Origin: DASXYG01 sp036502625
GTDB lineage: Bacteria; Actinomycetota; Actinomycetes; Streptosporangiales; Streptosporangiaceae
Direction of reading: 5' to 3'
Assembly: GCA_036502625.1 (NCBI GenBank)
Contig: DASXYG010000035.1
Location: forward strand, 62,001 to 126,000
Length of the DNA stretch: 64,000 bases
The notes under the pieces are model-generated. The model had not been told where the DNA came from. It ran no database searches and worked only from the letters and a program-made list of their open reading frames with translations. Positions 8,978-17,842 of the stretch are shown in pieces. A program made the position numbers and the translations under genes. Numbering within the stretch: position 1 is the stretch's first letter; each line of letters opens with the position of its first letter.

Positions 8978-9592
8978 TCAGCCGCAGCTGACGGTGGCCG
9001 TCAGGAGGCCTTCGGCGGCGTCGACCAGGTCGAGGGCCCAGCGGGGCGGTGTGCGGACGGTGGCGCGGGCGGGCGGCTCGTGGTCGGCCATGGCGTGCAC
9101 CGTGAGGTGGGTCAGCATGCGCAGCCGGGCCGTGACGACCGGGCGGGGAACGCCGGCGAGGCAGCGCGTGATGCCGCGCCAGACCAGCCGCAGGCTCTCG
9201 GCGTTCTCCCAGTCGAAGGACGAACGGAAGCCCGGGACGGCGTAGAGCTGCGCCATGAACCTGCCGTAGTGCTTGCCGCCGGCGGCGATGCTCTCGGCCA
9301 GCGGGAAGACGTACGCCTCCAGCATCGAGCGCAGGTCGCCCGCGCGGCCGTCGGCCTGCGCGCGGGCCAGCATCTCCAGGCGGCGCGCGTTGATCGCGGT
9401 CATGCGGTACTCGAAGATCGCCGCGATCAGCGCCTCCTTCGTACCGAAGTGGTACTGCGCGGCCGCCGTGTTCCGCTGGCCCGCCGCGACGCCGATCTCG
9501 CGCAGCGACGCGGCGCCGACGCCGCGCTCGGCGAACACGCGCTCCCCCGCAAGGATCAGCCGTTCCCGGGTCTTGCCCTCGCTCACGAACAT
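8978..9592 (-). CDS. TetR family transcriptional regulator
   Basis: A 204-residue TetR-type repressor. The N-terminal helix-turn-helix is clear (LILAGERVFAERGVGAASLR, then AAAQYHFGTKEALIAAIFEYR, residues about 13-60). It is divergent from the MBL-fold sulfatase-like gene at 9636, and a short palindrome sits a few bases upstream of its own ATG, which suggests autoregulation and control of the neighbour. The ligand is unknown; a hydrophobic sulfate ester or the derived alcohol would fit the neighbour. Confidence 0.9.
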   Translation of the reverse strand: MFVSEGKTRERLILAGERVFAERGVGAASLREIGVAAGQRNTAAAQYHFGTKEALIAAIFEYRMTAINARRLEMLARAQADGRAGDLRSMLEAYVFPLAESIAAGGKHYGRFMAQLYAVPGFRSSFDWENAESLRLVWRGITRCLAGVPRPVVTARLRMLTHLTVHAMADHEPPARATVRTPPRWALDLVDAAEGLLTATVSCG

Positions 9593-9595
9593 CCA

Positions 9596-9610
9596 CTTTA
9601 CTCGTTAAAG
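9596..9610. promoter_or_regulatory. Candidate TetR operator CTTTA-N5-TAAAG
   Basis: A 15-bp dyad, CTTTA CTCGT TAAAG, lies between the TetR ATG (9592 on the minus strand) and the divergent MBL gene. It is AT-rich against its surroundings and close enough to cover the minus-strand ribosome site. Confidence 0.45.
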
Positions 9611-9635
9611 CACGTGTTTCATTGGGGAAGCGGAG

Positions 9636-10934
9636 GTGGCGTACGTGGGGGCGATCCGTGAGCTGGCCGAACGGTGCTGGAACGGCGAGGTGGACCTCGT
9701 CTTCGAGGAGCACCCGGTGCACGCGTGGCACGCGACCGGCGAGGAGATCGCGGACGGGCTGCTCTACTACAAGGGCCTGGCCAGCGCGACCACCGTGGAC
9801 ACCGGCGACGGCCTGGTCATGCTCGACACCGGCGGCCAGCTCGACGCCGACACGCTGCACGGCGAGGTGCGCAAATGGCGGCCGGACGCGCCGCTCGCCG
9901 CCGCCGTGTTCTCCCACCACCACGTCGACCACATCTTCGGCACGGCGCCGTTCGAGCGCGAGGCCGCCGACCGCGGCGCCCCCGGGCCGACGGTCTACGG
10001 CCACGCCGGCATCGCGCCGAACCTCGACCGCTACGCACGTACGCGCGGCCTGAACACGACGCTGAACCGGCGGCAGTTCGCCATCGACAGCCCCAAGTTC
10101 GCCTGGCCCGAGCACTACCGCCGCCCGGACGTCAGCTACCGCGACCGGCTCACGTTCACCCGCGGCGGCCTCACGTTCGAGCTGCACCACGCCCGCGGGG
10201 AGACCGAGGACTGCACGTGGACGTGGGTGCCGGAGCGGCGCCTGCTGCACTCCGGCGACCTGTTCATCTGGGCGGTGCCGAACGCGGGCAACCCGCAGAA
10301 GGTGCAGCGCTACCTGGGCGAGTGGGCCGCCGCGCTGTACGAGATGGCCGGGCTCGGCGCGGAGATCCTGCTCGCCGGCCACGGCCTGCCGATCTTCGGC
10401 GCCGACCGCGTCAGCCGCGCCCTCACCGACACCGCCGACCTGCTCCGGTCGATCGAGGACCAGACCCTCGCGCTGATGAACCAGGGGCTGCCGCTCGACA
10501 CCGTCATCCACGAGGTCTCCGTACCGGACCGCCTGCGCGACCTGCCGTACCTCCAGCCGGTGTACGACCACCCGCAGTTCCTGGTCCGCAACGTGTGGCG
10601 GCTGTACGGCGGGTGGTACGACGGCGAGCCGGACAACCTGCTCCCCGCGCCGCGCGCCGCCCAGGCCCGTGAGTGGGTCGCGCTCGCCGGCGGCGTCGAC
10701 GTGGTCCGCGACCGCGTCACGGCGCTGCTCGACGCGGGCGACGCCCCGCTGGCCTGCCATCTCGCGGAGTTCGCCGTGCTGGCCGCGCCGCACGACGCCC
10801 GCGTGCACGAGATCCGCGCCGCCGCGTACGACGCGCACGCGTCAGCGCAGACGTCCTCGATGGCCCGCAACATCCTCGCCCACGCCGCCACGTCGAGCCG
10901 CGACGGGCGGCGCGACAACGCCAGCGGCACCTGA
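9636..10934 (+). CDS. Alkylsulfatase-like MBL-fold hydrolase (BDS1/SdsA type)
   Basis: A 432-residue metallo-beta-lactamase-fold enzyme. The HHHVDH motif at residues 94-99 is the zinc site; further ligands are likely in the HHARGETEDCTW and LHSGDLFIW stretches and in LLAGHGLPI. A helical region after residue about 280 resembles the alkylsulfatase dimerisation domain (RNVWRLYGGWYDGEPDNLLP is characteristic of SdsA1/YjcS relatives). The usual C-terminal SCP2 domain is absent, so the protein is shorter than SdsA1. Likely role: hydrolysis of an alkyl sulfate or related ester. It is divergent from a TetR gene and overlaps the 3' end of the convergent EamA gene by 93 bp. Confidence 0.82.
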   Translation: MAYVGAIRELAERCWNGEVDLVFEEHPVHAWHATGEEIADGLLYYKGLASATTVDTGDGLVMLDTGGQLDADTLHGEVRKWRPDAPLAAAVFSHHHVDHIFGTAPFEREAADRGAPGPTVYGHAGIAPNLDRYARTRGLNTTLNRRQFAIDSPKFAWPEHYRRPDVSYRDRLTFTRGGLTFELHHARGETEDCTWTWVPERRLLHSGDLFIWAVPNAGNPQKVQRYLGEWAAALYEMAGLGAEILLAGHGLPIFGADRVSRALTDTADLLRSIEDQTLALMNQGLPLDTVIHEVSVPDRLRDLPYLQPVYDHPQFLVRNVWRLYGGWYDGEPDNLLPAPRAAQAREWVALAGGVDVVRDRVTALLDAGDAPLACHLAEFAVLAAPHDARVHEIRAAAYDAHASAQTSSMARNILAHAATSSRDGRRDNASGT

Positions 10935-11792
10935 CCGGCGCCGGTTGATCAGCACCACGCCGCCGATGCTGATCAGCCCGCCGAGCAGCGCGACCGGCGC
11001 GGGCACCTCGCCGAGCCAGACGTACGCCACGAGCAGCGTCACCGGCGGCACCAGGTACAGCGCGGCGGTCGCGGCCGTCACGGTCAGCCGAGCGACGGCG
11101 TATCCCCAGGTCACGAAGCCGACGGCGGACGGCAGCAGGCCGAGGAACACCGCCGCGAGCGTCGCCTGCGGCGGCGCGTGGACGGCGGCGCGCACCGCGT
11201 CCGGGGCCAGCGGCAGCAGGAAGAGCGTGCCGCTCCACATCGCGTAGCACGCCACTTCGAGCCCGGTGTAGCGGCGCAGCAGCGGCTTGGTCGCCGTGTG
11301 GTACGCGCCCTGGACGACCGCCGCGGCCAGCACCAGCCACGCGCCGCCGGAGTACCGCGCGTCGCCGCCGGCCAGCGCGATCACCGCCGCGCCCGCCACG
11401 GCAACGGCGCTGCCGAGCACCTTCACGCGGCTCAGCCGCTCGCCGAGGAATCCGGCCGCGAACGCGACGCTGAACACCGGCGCGGTGGCGATCAGCAGGC
11501 TGGCCGTGCCGGCCGGCACGTGCACCTCGCCCCAGTTGAGCAGCGCCTGGTACGCGCTCATGCCGGTGGCGCCGCACAGCGCGATCAGCGGCAGGTCGCG
11601 CGCGCGGGGAAGCCGCACCTTCAGCAGCGGCGCGGCCACCGCGAGCGCCGCCGAGGCCACCGCGAGCCGGGCGAAGGACAGCCCGGCCACGCCGTAGCCG
11701 GGCAGCGCGACGCGGATGGCGGCGAACGCGGACGCCCACAGCACGACGGTGGCGGCCAGGGCGAGGACGGAACGTGACGGGAGTCGATCCAC
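10842..11792 (-). CDS. EamA/DMT family transporter
   Basis: A 316-residue drug/metabolite transporter family protein with two EamA repeats (about 8-135 and 150-280), roughly ten hydrophobic helices, and family features such as WASAFAAIRVAL near the start and LGEVPAPVALLGGLISIGGV near the end. Members usually export amino acids or small metabolites. GTG 11792 is the first plausible start; its ribosome site is weak. The last 30 residues are hydrophilic, and their codons lie inside the convergent MBL gene, so the tail may be a late extension. It is divergent from a LysR gene at 11865, its probable regulator. Confidence 0.85.
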   Translation of the reverse strand: MDRLPSRSVLALAATVVLWASAFAAIRVALPGYGVAGLSFARLAVASAALAVAAPLLKVRLPRARDLPLIALCGATGMSAYQALLNWGEVHVPAGTASLLIATAPVFSVAFAAGFLGERLSRVKVLGSAVAVAGAAVIALAGGDARYSGGAWLVLAAAVVQGAYHTATKPLLRRYTGLEVACYAMWSGTLFLLPLAPDAVRAAVHAPPQATLAAVFLGLLPSAVGFVTWGYAVARLTVTAATAALYLVPPVTLLVAYVWLGEVPAPVALLGGLISIGGVVLINRRRSGAAGVVAPPVAARRGGVGEDVAGHRGRLR

Positions 11793-11864
11793 GCGATCCA
11801 GGATCGGCGCCGCGACACCAAAGGTCCAGTTGCGATTTCCAAGCCGACCCGTAAGCTCAGCTTC

Positions 11865-12806
11865 ATGTTCGACGTACGGCGCCTGCGCCTGCTGCACCAG
11901 CTCGCCGCGCACGGCACGGTCACCGCCACCGCCCAGGCGCTGCACCTCACGGGCCCGGCGGTGTCCCAGCAGCTCGCCGCGCTGGAGCGGGAGGCGGGCA
12001 GCCCGCTGCTGGAGAAGCACGGCCGTACGCTCCGGCTCACCGCGGCCGGGCGGCTGCTCGTGGACCACGCCGAGGTCATCCTGGGCGACGTCGCCGCCGC
12101 CGAGGCCGCCCTGACGGAGCTGCGCACCGGCACGTCGGGCACGGTCCGCGTCGCGGCGTTCCCGTCCGCGGCCCGCGTCCTGCTCCCGCCCGTATGGGAG
12201 CGGCTGGCCGCCCGGCCGGAGCCGCGCGTGACGCTGCGGCTGGCCGACCACGAGCCCGACGCCGCGACCCGCGCGCTCACCCGCGCCGAGGCCGACATCG
12301 CGGTCGTGCACGCCTACACGCTGCTGCCGCGCGACCTGCCGCCCGGCTGCGAGCGCCGCGTCCTCCTGGAGGAACCGGTCCTGCTGGCCGTACGCCCCGA
12401 CCTCGCCGCCCGCTACGGCCTGGCCGCGGGCGACCCCGCCGACCTGCGCGCCTTCGCGGACGAACCGTGGCTGGCGCCCGGCCCCGACACGTCGTGCCGC
12501 GAGCTGACCCAGCGGGCCTGCGGCGCGGCCGGGTTCGTCCCGCATCCGGTGGCCGTGAGCAGCGACTTCGCCGTCCTGACGCGGCTCGCCGCGGCGGGCG
12601 CGGGCGTGGCCCTTGTGCCCCGCATGTCCCTGCCCGACGGCCCGCACGGCGCGTCGCTGCACCCGCTGGCCGAGCCGGTGACCCGTACGGTCTCCGCGCT
12701 GACCCGTACGGGCACGGCGCGCCAGCCGCACGTCCGCGCCGTGCTCGACCTCCTCGCCGAGGCCGGCCGCGAGCGGCTATGGGCGGACCGGGTAGCGGCG
12801 GTGTGA
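11865..12806 (+). CDS. LysR family transcriptional regulator
   Basis: A 313-residue LysR-type regulator with winged helix at residues about 1-60 (RRLRLLHQLAAHGTVTATAQ, then AVSQQLAALEREAGSPLLEK) and a substrate-binding-like effector domain. It is divergent from the EamA exporter with a 72-bp gap that contains TGCGATT (11831-11837), the heptamer also found ahead of the paralogue at 5239. LysR/EamA divergent pairs commonly control efflux. Its 3' end overlaps the convergent PfkB kinase gene by 30 bp. Confidence 0.92.
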   Translation: MFDVRRLRLLHQLAAHGTVTATAQALHLTGPAVSQQLAALEREAGSPLLEKHGRTLRLTAAGRLLVDHAEVILGDVAAAEAALTELRTGTSGTVRVAAFPSAARVLLPPVWERLAARPEPRVTLRLADHEPDAATRALTRAEADIAVVHAYTLLPRDLPPGCERRVLLEEPVLLAVRPDLAARYGLAAGDPADLRAFADEPWLAPGPDTSCRELTQRACGAAGFVPHPVAVSSDFAVLTRLAAAGAGVALVPRMSLPDGPHGASLHPLAEPVTRTVSALTRTGTARQPHVRAVLDLLAEAGRERLWADRVAAV

Positions 12807-13673
12807 CGGGCGGGAGACGATCTCGCTCGCCAGCTCGACCGCGGCGCGCAGCGCCCCGGGCCAGGGGGCGCCGCGCGCCAGGGCGGCGGCCAGTCCGGCG
12901 TTGAAGGCGTCGCCCGCGCCCGTCGTGTCGGTGACCTGGACGCGCGGCGCCGGCGCGGTGTGCCAGGCGCCGTCAGGACCGGCCGCGCAGCCGCCGTCCG
13001 CGCCCAGCTTCGTGGCCACCCAGCCGCCGTGGCGGCGCTGCAGCTCCCGGGTCGCGGCGTACGGGTCGGCGATGCCGGTGAGCCCGGTGGCCTCCGCCGC
13101 GTTCGGCAGGAACACGTCGGCGGCGGCCAGGATGGGCGCCAGCTCCGTACGGGTGGCCGCCGACCAGCCGCCGAGGTCCCAGCCGCAGTCGAACAGCGTG
13201 CGGCCGCGCGCCCGGGTCAGCAGGTCCAGGGTGGGGCGGCCGCGCGCGGCGGGCAGCGTGAAGTAGCCGCAGTACAGGCCGAGGCCGGCGGCGGTGACCC
13301 AGTCGGGGGCGTCCTCCGCGCGCTGGCCGGTCAGGCAGCCCCAGTACGTCCAGAACGCGCGGTCGCGGCCGGGCGCCTCCAGGCAGACGCTCACGCCTGT
13401 GCGCTGCCCCGTGGCCACCGCGAGGTCGCGGCCGAGCCCGTGGCGGGCCAGTTCCGCGCGGATCAGCTCGCCGAACGCGTCGTCGCCGACCACGCCGTGC
13501 AGGCGCGGTTCGAGGCCCGTCTCGCGCAGCGCCAGCGCGGTGTTGCCCGCGGAGCCGGCCGCGCGGACGGAGACGTCGTCGACCAGCACGTCCGTACCGG
13601 GTTCGGGGAGCGCGGCGGCCGGGTTGACGATCACGTCGGCCTGCACGTTGCCGAACACCGCGATGCCGCTCAC
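12777..13673 (-). CDS. PfkB family carbohydrate kinase (FrlD-like candidate)
   Basis: A 298-residue ribokinase/PfkB-family kinase. The N-terminal signature region reads AGSAGNTALALRETG (about residues 37-51), and the C-terminal ATP/anion-hole motif TDTTGAGDAFNAG carries the catalytic Asp. GTG 13673 overlaps the SIS gene by 4 bp, so translation is coupled. The family phosphorylates sugars at O1, O5 or O6. As the last gene of an operon of binding protein, two permeases and a SIS protein, it corresponds to FrlD of Bacillus subtilis, which phosphorylates fructosamines at O6. Ribose, fructose or another ketose is the alternative; the sequence alone does not fix the substrate. Confidence 0.88.
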   Translation of the reverse strand: MSGIAVFGNVQADVIVNPAAALPEPGTDVLVDDVSVRAAGSAGNTALALRETGLEPRLHGVVGDDAFGELIRAELARHGLGRDLAVATGQRTGVSVCLEAPGRDRAFWTYWGCLTGQRAEDAPDWVTAAGLGLYCGYFTLPAARGRPTLDLLTRARGRTLFDCGWDLGGWSAATRTELAPILAAADVFLPNAAEATGLTGIADPYAATRELQRRHGGWVATKLGADGGCAAGPDGAWHTAPAPRVQVTDTTGAGDAFNAGLAAALARGAPWPGALRAAVELASEIVSRPSHRRYPVRP

Positions 13674-14668
13674 CCGGCGTCCCGTACGGCGGGGAGCTTG
13701 GTGTCCGCGGGCATGTGGCGCAGCGCGATGGGCAGGCCGCGGCGCGCGGCCAGCTCGGCGGCGGCGAGCTGCACGGGCAGCAGGTCCAGGACGGCGCCGG
13801 CCGCCTCGGGCAGCGCGGGCAGCCGGACGACCACCGGGCCGCCGGGCGTCCCGGGCACGGACGGGTCCGCGGTGACCAGCACGGTCGGCGACCCCCACCC
13901 GGCCATCTCCGCGGCCAGCCGGGCCGCCCGGCCCGCGCCGAACACCAGCGCGCCGCGCCCCGGCCCGGCCACCTCGAGCGGTCCGTGCAGGTACTCCCGG
14001 AGCCCGTACGCGGCGGCGGGCAGGTGCGCGGCCTCCCGCAGGAGCAGCGCGGCGGCCCCCGCGGAGCCGGCCCCCATCCCGGACCCGACCACGTCCACGC
14101 AGGCCACGCCGGCGAACGCGGACGCGATCCGGTCGGCGGTCGTACGATCGTCCAGCACGGCGGCCGCGTGCCCCGGCAGCGCCCGCCACACCTCCGCGTC
14201 CTCGCCCCACGCGGCGTCCGCGAGCAGCCCGAGCGCCTGCACGGTCGCGGTGTACGACAGCGTCGACACGGCGGTGTCGGTCGCCCCGCCGAGCCCCACG
14301 ATCCGGTCCACCACCCCGGCGATCGGCGCGTCAGGATGCCCCGTCACCGCGATCCGCGTCCCGGTCGCACCCAGCGACTCCATCAGCCGTACGGTCTCGG
14401 TGCTGCGGCCTGAGTACGTGATGGCCACGTAGGAGTCGGCGTGGCCGGGTGGGCCGTCACCCGGGGAGAAGGGGTACGCGGTCGCGCCGCGGGCGCGCAG
14501 GCGGGCGGCGAAGCCCGCGGCCGCGTGGCCGCTCGCGCCGATGCCGACCGCGAGCGTCGTGCCGCGGCGCAGCGCCGCCGTGTCGATGCCGCGCAGCGCC
14601 GCCTGGACCAGCCCCCGCGACCGCTCCAGGTATCCCGGCTGCGCGCGCACCCCGTCGAGGAACTCCAC
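13670..14668 (-). CDS. SIS domain sugar isomerase/deglycase (FrlB/AgaS/GlmS-like)
   Basis: A 332-residue protein with two SIS domains. The first carries VGIGASGHAAAGFAARL and VAITYSGRSTETV (phosphosugar-binding Ser/Thr loop), the second DVVGSGMGAGSAGAAALL and the LREYLHGPLE stretch, matching the GlmS isomerase half. Start is GTG 14668, with AAGGGATGAAG ahead and only 3 bp after the permease stop. Length and fold match FrlB-type fructosamine-6-phosphate deglycases as well as AgaS-type aldose-ketose isomerases. Together with the PfkB kinase and ATPase-less ABC genes, cleavage of a glycated amino acid after phosphorylation is a reasonable hypothesis. Confidence 0.85.
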   Translation of the reverse strand: MEFLDGVRAQPGYLERSRGLVQAALRGIDTAALRRGTTLAVGIGASGHAAAGFAARLRARGATAYPFSPGDGPPGHADSYVAITYSGRSTETVRLMESLGATGTRIAVTGHPDAPIAGVVDRIVGLGGATDTAVSTLSYTATVQALGLLADAAWGEDAEVWRALPGHAAAVLDDRTTADRIASAFAGVACVDVVGSGMGAGSAGAAALLLREAAHLPAAAYGLREYLHGPLEVAGPGRGALVFGAGRAARLAAEMAGWGSPTVLVTADPSVPGTPGGPVVVRLPALPEAAGAVLDLLPVQLAAAELAARRGLPIALRHMPADTKLPAVRDAG

Positions 14669-14671
14669 ACT

Positions 14672-15517
14672 TCATCCCTTCACCGCGCCGGAGGCCAGTC
14701 CGCCGAGCAGGTACCGCTGGAACGCCACCCCGATCACCACCGGCGGGATGGTGGCCAGCACGCCCCCCGCGGCGATCAGCCCGAAGTCCACCGCGTTCCG
14801 CCCGGTGAACTCCGCGATGGCCACCGGGATCGTCTTGGCGTTCGCGGTGGACGTGAACACCAGCGCGTACAGGAACTCGTCCCAGCACAGCAGGAACGCG
14901 AACAGCCCGGTGGCCACGATGCCCGGCCGGGCCAGCGGCAGGATGACGCGCACGAGCGCGCCCAGCCGCGAGCAGCCGTCCACCCGCGCGGCGTCCTCCA
15001 GCTCGGCGGGCAGCGACGACAGGAAGTTGCTCATCGTCCACAGCGCGAACGGCGTGGCCAGCGAGCAGTACATGATGATCAGCCCCGTCTTGCTGTCCAG
15101 CAGCCCGAACTGCGACAGCGTCAGGTACAGCGGGATGACCAGGGTGATCGGCGGCAGCATGTACGTCGTGAGGAACAGCGTCAGCGTGGCGCGGCGCAGC
15201 GGGAACCGCAGCCGGGCGTACGCGTAGCCGCCGAGCACCGCCACGCACAGCGCGATCACGACCGTGACGCACGCGACGATCAGCGAGTTGACCAGCGCGT
15301 AGCGGAACGTGCCCGCGACGTCTCCCCCGGCCGCGAAGATGTCGGCGTACCGCTGGGCCGTCCAGTGCCGCGGCCACCAGTGGTACGGCAGCGCCAGCAG
15401 CTCCACCCGCGGCACCAGGCTCGCGTACACCAGCCACGCCAGTGGCGCCAGGATGATCACCGCGACCACCGCGGCCATGGCGTGGACGAAGATCCGGTAC
15501 CCCAGTGACGCCCTCAC
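14672..15517 (-). CDS. CUT1-type sugar ABC transporter permease (MalG-like)
   Basis: A 281-residue inner-membrane subunit with about six transmembrane helices. The EAA loop reads ELEDAARVDGCSRLGALVRV (about residues 185-204), followed by the conserved LPLARPGI; this loop docks onto the ATPase. GTG 15517 overlaps the preceding permease by 4 bp. It pairs with the permease at 15514 and the binding protein at 16419. No ATPase gene is nearby, so a shared MsiK/MsmX-type ATPase encoded elsewhere presumably drives the transporter, as is normal for actinomycete CUT1 systems. Confidence 0.93.
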   Translation of the reverse strand: MRASLGYRIFVHAMAAVVAVIILAPLAWLVYASLVPRVELLALPYHWWPRHWTAQRYADIFAAGGDVAGTFRYALVNSLIVACVTVVIALCVAVLGGYAYARLRFPLRRATLTLFLTTYMLPPITLVIPLYLTLSQFGLLDSKTGLIIMYCSLATPFALWTMSNFLSSLPAELEDAARVDGCSRLGALVRVILPLARPGIVATGLFAFLLCWDEFLYALVFTSTANAKTIPVAIAEFTGRNAVDFGLIAAGGVLATIPPVVIGVAFQRYLLGGLASGAVKG

Positions 15518-16416
15518 GCCGCGGCCCCCATGTCCGACTGCCGCAGCAGCCGCAGGTAGATCGTGGACAGCACGAGGATCACCACGACGATCAGGTACGC
15601 CATGGCCGAGCCGTAGCCGAACCGCTGGTCGGAGAACGCCTTGAGGTACGTCAGGAACGTGACGGTCTGCGTTCCGGACGCCGGCCCGCCGCCGGTCATC
15701 ACGTAGATGATGTCGAACACCTTGAACGCCTCCATGGTGCGCAGCACCAGCACGATCGCGATGGTGGGGCGCAGCAGCGGGAGCGTGATGGAGAAGAACG
15801 CGCGTACGGGGCCCGCGCCGTCCACCCGCGCCGCCTCGTACAGTCCGTGCGGGATCGTCTGCAACCCGGCGAGCAGGAAGAACGCCACCAGCGACGTGTT
15901 CTTCCACACGTCCGCGACGATCACCAGGTTCAGCGCGAGGAACGGCGAGCCGAGGAACGAGATGTAGTGGCTCGTGACGTGGAGCTGGGTGAGCAGCGCG
16001 TTGACCGGGCCGTACTGCGAGTTCAGCAGGCCGGTCCACATGGCGCCGTTGACGATCGTCGGCAGCGCCCACGGCACGATCACGATGGCCCGCAGCAGCC
16101 ACCGCGCGCGCAGCGGCGCGTTCATCAGCAGCGCGAGCAGCACACCGAGCACCAGCTCGGCGGCGGTCGAGACCAGCGTGAAGTACACGGTGTGCCCGGC
16201 CGCCGTCCACACCAGCGGGTCGGTGAGCACGTCGCGGTAGTTCCCGATGCCGGTGAACGGATACGCGCCGGGCATCGGGCTGTCCACGTCGAAGAACGAG
16301 ATCCACAGCGCGCGCAGCGCCGGGTACAGCACCACGCCGAACACCACGACGGCCGCGGGCGCCAGCAGGGCGAGCGCGAGCCACGCCTGCCCGCGCCGGT
16401 CACGGGACGCCGCCAT
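15514..16416 (-). CDS. CUT1-type sugar ABC transporter permease (MalF-like)
   Basis: A 300-residue permease with about six helices. The EAA motif appears as LYEAARVDGAGPVRAFFSIT (about residues 205-224), then LPLLRPTIAIV. ATG 16416 lies 2 bp downstream of the binding-protein stop, typical of translational coupling. It is the first permease of the importer; with the MalG-like partner it should form the membrane channel for the sugar or glycated amino acid delivered by the lipoprotein at 16419. Confidence 0.93.
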   Translation of the reverse strand: MAASRDRRGQAWLALALLAPAAVVVFGVVLYPALRALWISFFDVDSPMPGAYPFTGIGNYRDVLTDPLVWTAAGHTVYFTLVSTAAELVLGVLLALLMNAPLRARWLLRAIVIVPWALPTIVNGAMWTGLLNSQYGPVNALLTQLHVTSHYISFLGSPFLALNLVIVADVWKNTSLVAFFLLAGLQTIPHGLYEAARVDGAGPVRAFFSITLPLLRPTIAIVLVLRTMEAFKVFDIIYVMTGGGPASGTQTVTFLTYLKAFSDQRFGYGSAMAYLIVVVILVLSTIYLRLLRQSDMGAAA

Positions 16417-16418
16417 GC

Positions 16419-17732
16419 TCAGGCGAGGATCCGCTTGGCCTGGTCCGCCGCCGACTTCAGCACCGCCGCCGGGTCCGCGCCCTGGGCCAGGCACCGCTGG
16501 AGCTGCGCCTGGAGCACCTGGCTCATCTCGTTGTAGCGCGGCACCTGCGGCCGGGCGATCAGGTCAGCGAGCTGCTCCTTCGCGATCGGCACGATCTTCG
16601 GGTTGGCCTTGGCCACCTCGGGGTCGTCGTAGCTGGCGTGCCAGCACGGCAGCGAGCTCGTGGCGTACTGGTCCTGGACGGGCGCGCCGGTCAGGTACGT
16701 GATGTACGTCCACGCCGCCGCCTGGTTCCGCGAACCGCCGGAGACGCACAGCGCCATCGAGCCGTTCACGCCGGGCCGCTTGCCGCCCGGCCCCGCGGGG
16801 GTGCGCAGGACGCCGACGTCGCCGGCGACCTTGGACGCCTTCGGGTCGTTCGCGCCCGCGTAGCCGTACGTCCAGTTGAGCATGAACGACGCCTGGCCCT
16901 GGGAGAACGTCTTCAGCACGTCGTCCTCGATCCAGGTGATCGAGCCCTTGTTGGTCAGGCCGTCGTCGATGGTGCCGCGCATGAACGTCAGCGCGTCGAG
17001 GCCGCCGCCGGTCTGGAACGCCGCCGACTTGCCGTCCGGGGTGAGGAACGCGCCGCCGTACGCGCCGAGGAGCTGGGTGTAGTCGCAGACCAGCGCCTCG
17101 ACCTGCTTCCAGCTCCAGGCCAGCGGGGTGTCCACGACGCCCTTGGACTTGATCTGCTTGGCCGCCGCGCGCACGCCGTCCCAGGTGTCCAGCGAGGCGG
17201 CGTCGACTCCGGCCTTCCTCAGGTGCGCCTTGTTGTAGAAGAGGTACTTCGTGTCGAGGATCCACGGGAGGCCGTAGTAGTGGTCGCGGTACTCCGCCGT
17301 GGCGAGCGCGCCGGGCAGCATGCCGTTCCTGATGCCGCCGGACACCTTGCCCGTGACGTCGGTGACGATGCGCTTGCTGCCGAACTCGGCCGGCCAGATC
17401 ACGTCGATCAGCACCACGTCGTACGTGTGCGCGGGCGCCGCCGCGACGATCTTGTCGTGCAGCGCCTCGTACGCGACCAGCTCCACGTCCACCTGGATCT
17501 TGGGGTTGGCCTTCTGGAACGCGGCGGTCATCTTGCGGATGTCGGACTCGGAGTAGCCCGCCTGCTTCATGAACAGCGCGCGGATCTTGCCGGTGCCGTT
17601 GCCCGCGCCGCCGCCGACGCCGCCCGCGCCGCACGCCGAGCCGAGCAGGACCGTGGCGCCCGCCGCCGCGGAGAAACCGAGGAATCCGCGGCGCGAGACC
17701 CCGCCGTCCCCGGGATGGTTCCGTACGGACAT
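16419..17732 (-). CDS. Tat-exported lipoprotein sugar-binding protein (ABC family 1)
   Basis: A 437-residue extracellular solute-binding protein. The leader has a twin-arginine motif SRRGFLGF (Arg14-Arg15) and ends in a lipobox LLGSAC with lipidated Cys34, followed by a Gly-rich linker. The mature part has the alternating-domain fold of CUT1 binding proteins, with aromatic residues such as YYGLPWILDTKYLFYNK. ATG 17732 follows a GGGAG ribosome site. It is the first gene of a five-gene operon and lies 16 bp from a palindrome that is probably the ROK operator. The ligand is unknown; a fructosamine, monosaccharide or short oligosaccharide would fit. Confidence 0.93.
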   Translation of the reverse strand: MSVRNHPGDGGVSRRGFLGFSAAAGATVLLGSACGAGGVGGGAGNGTGKIRALFMKQAGYSESDIRKMTAAFQKANPKIQVDVELVAYEALHDKIVAAAPAHTYDVVLIDVIWPAEFGSKRIVTDVTGKVSGGIRNGMLPGALATAEYRDHYYGLPWILDTKYLFYNKAHLRKAGVDAASLDTWDGVRAAAKQIKSKGVVDTPLAWSWKQVEALVCDYTQLLGAYGGAFLTPDGKSAAFQTGGGLDALTFMRGTIDDGLTNKGSITWIEDDVLKTFSQGQASFMLNWTYGYAGANDPKASKVAGDVGVLRTPAGPGGKRPGVNGSMALCVSGGSRNQAAAWTYITYLTGAPVQDQYATSSLPCWHASYDDPEVAKANPKIVPIAKEQLADLIARPQVPRYNEMSQVLQAQLQRCLAQGADPAAVLKSAADQAKRILA

Positions 17733-17747
17733 GGCCGCTCCCGCGTT

Positions 17748-17768
17748 CGTTAGTAAAATTTCTTAACG
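17748..17768. promoter_or_regulatory. Candidate ROK operator, 21-bp imperfect palindrome
   Basis: CGTTAGTAAA and TTTCTTAACG form an imperfect palindrome around 17758; 16 of 20 non-central positions match their complement. It is the most AT-rich patch in the region, lies just upstream of the binding-protein ATG (17732, minus) and 75 bp ahead of the ROK gene, so one site could control both promoters. Confidence 0.6.
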
Positions 17769-17842
17769 ATCGTGTACGCCTTTTGCGGGGGCCGGTCAAG
17801 AGGCCTTATCGTCGTCGCAGGCCGGAAGGGGGTGCGGGCGAG

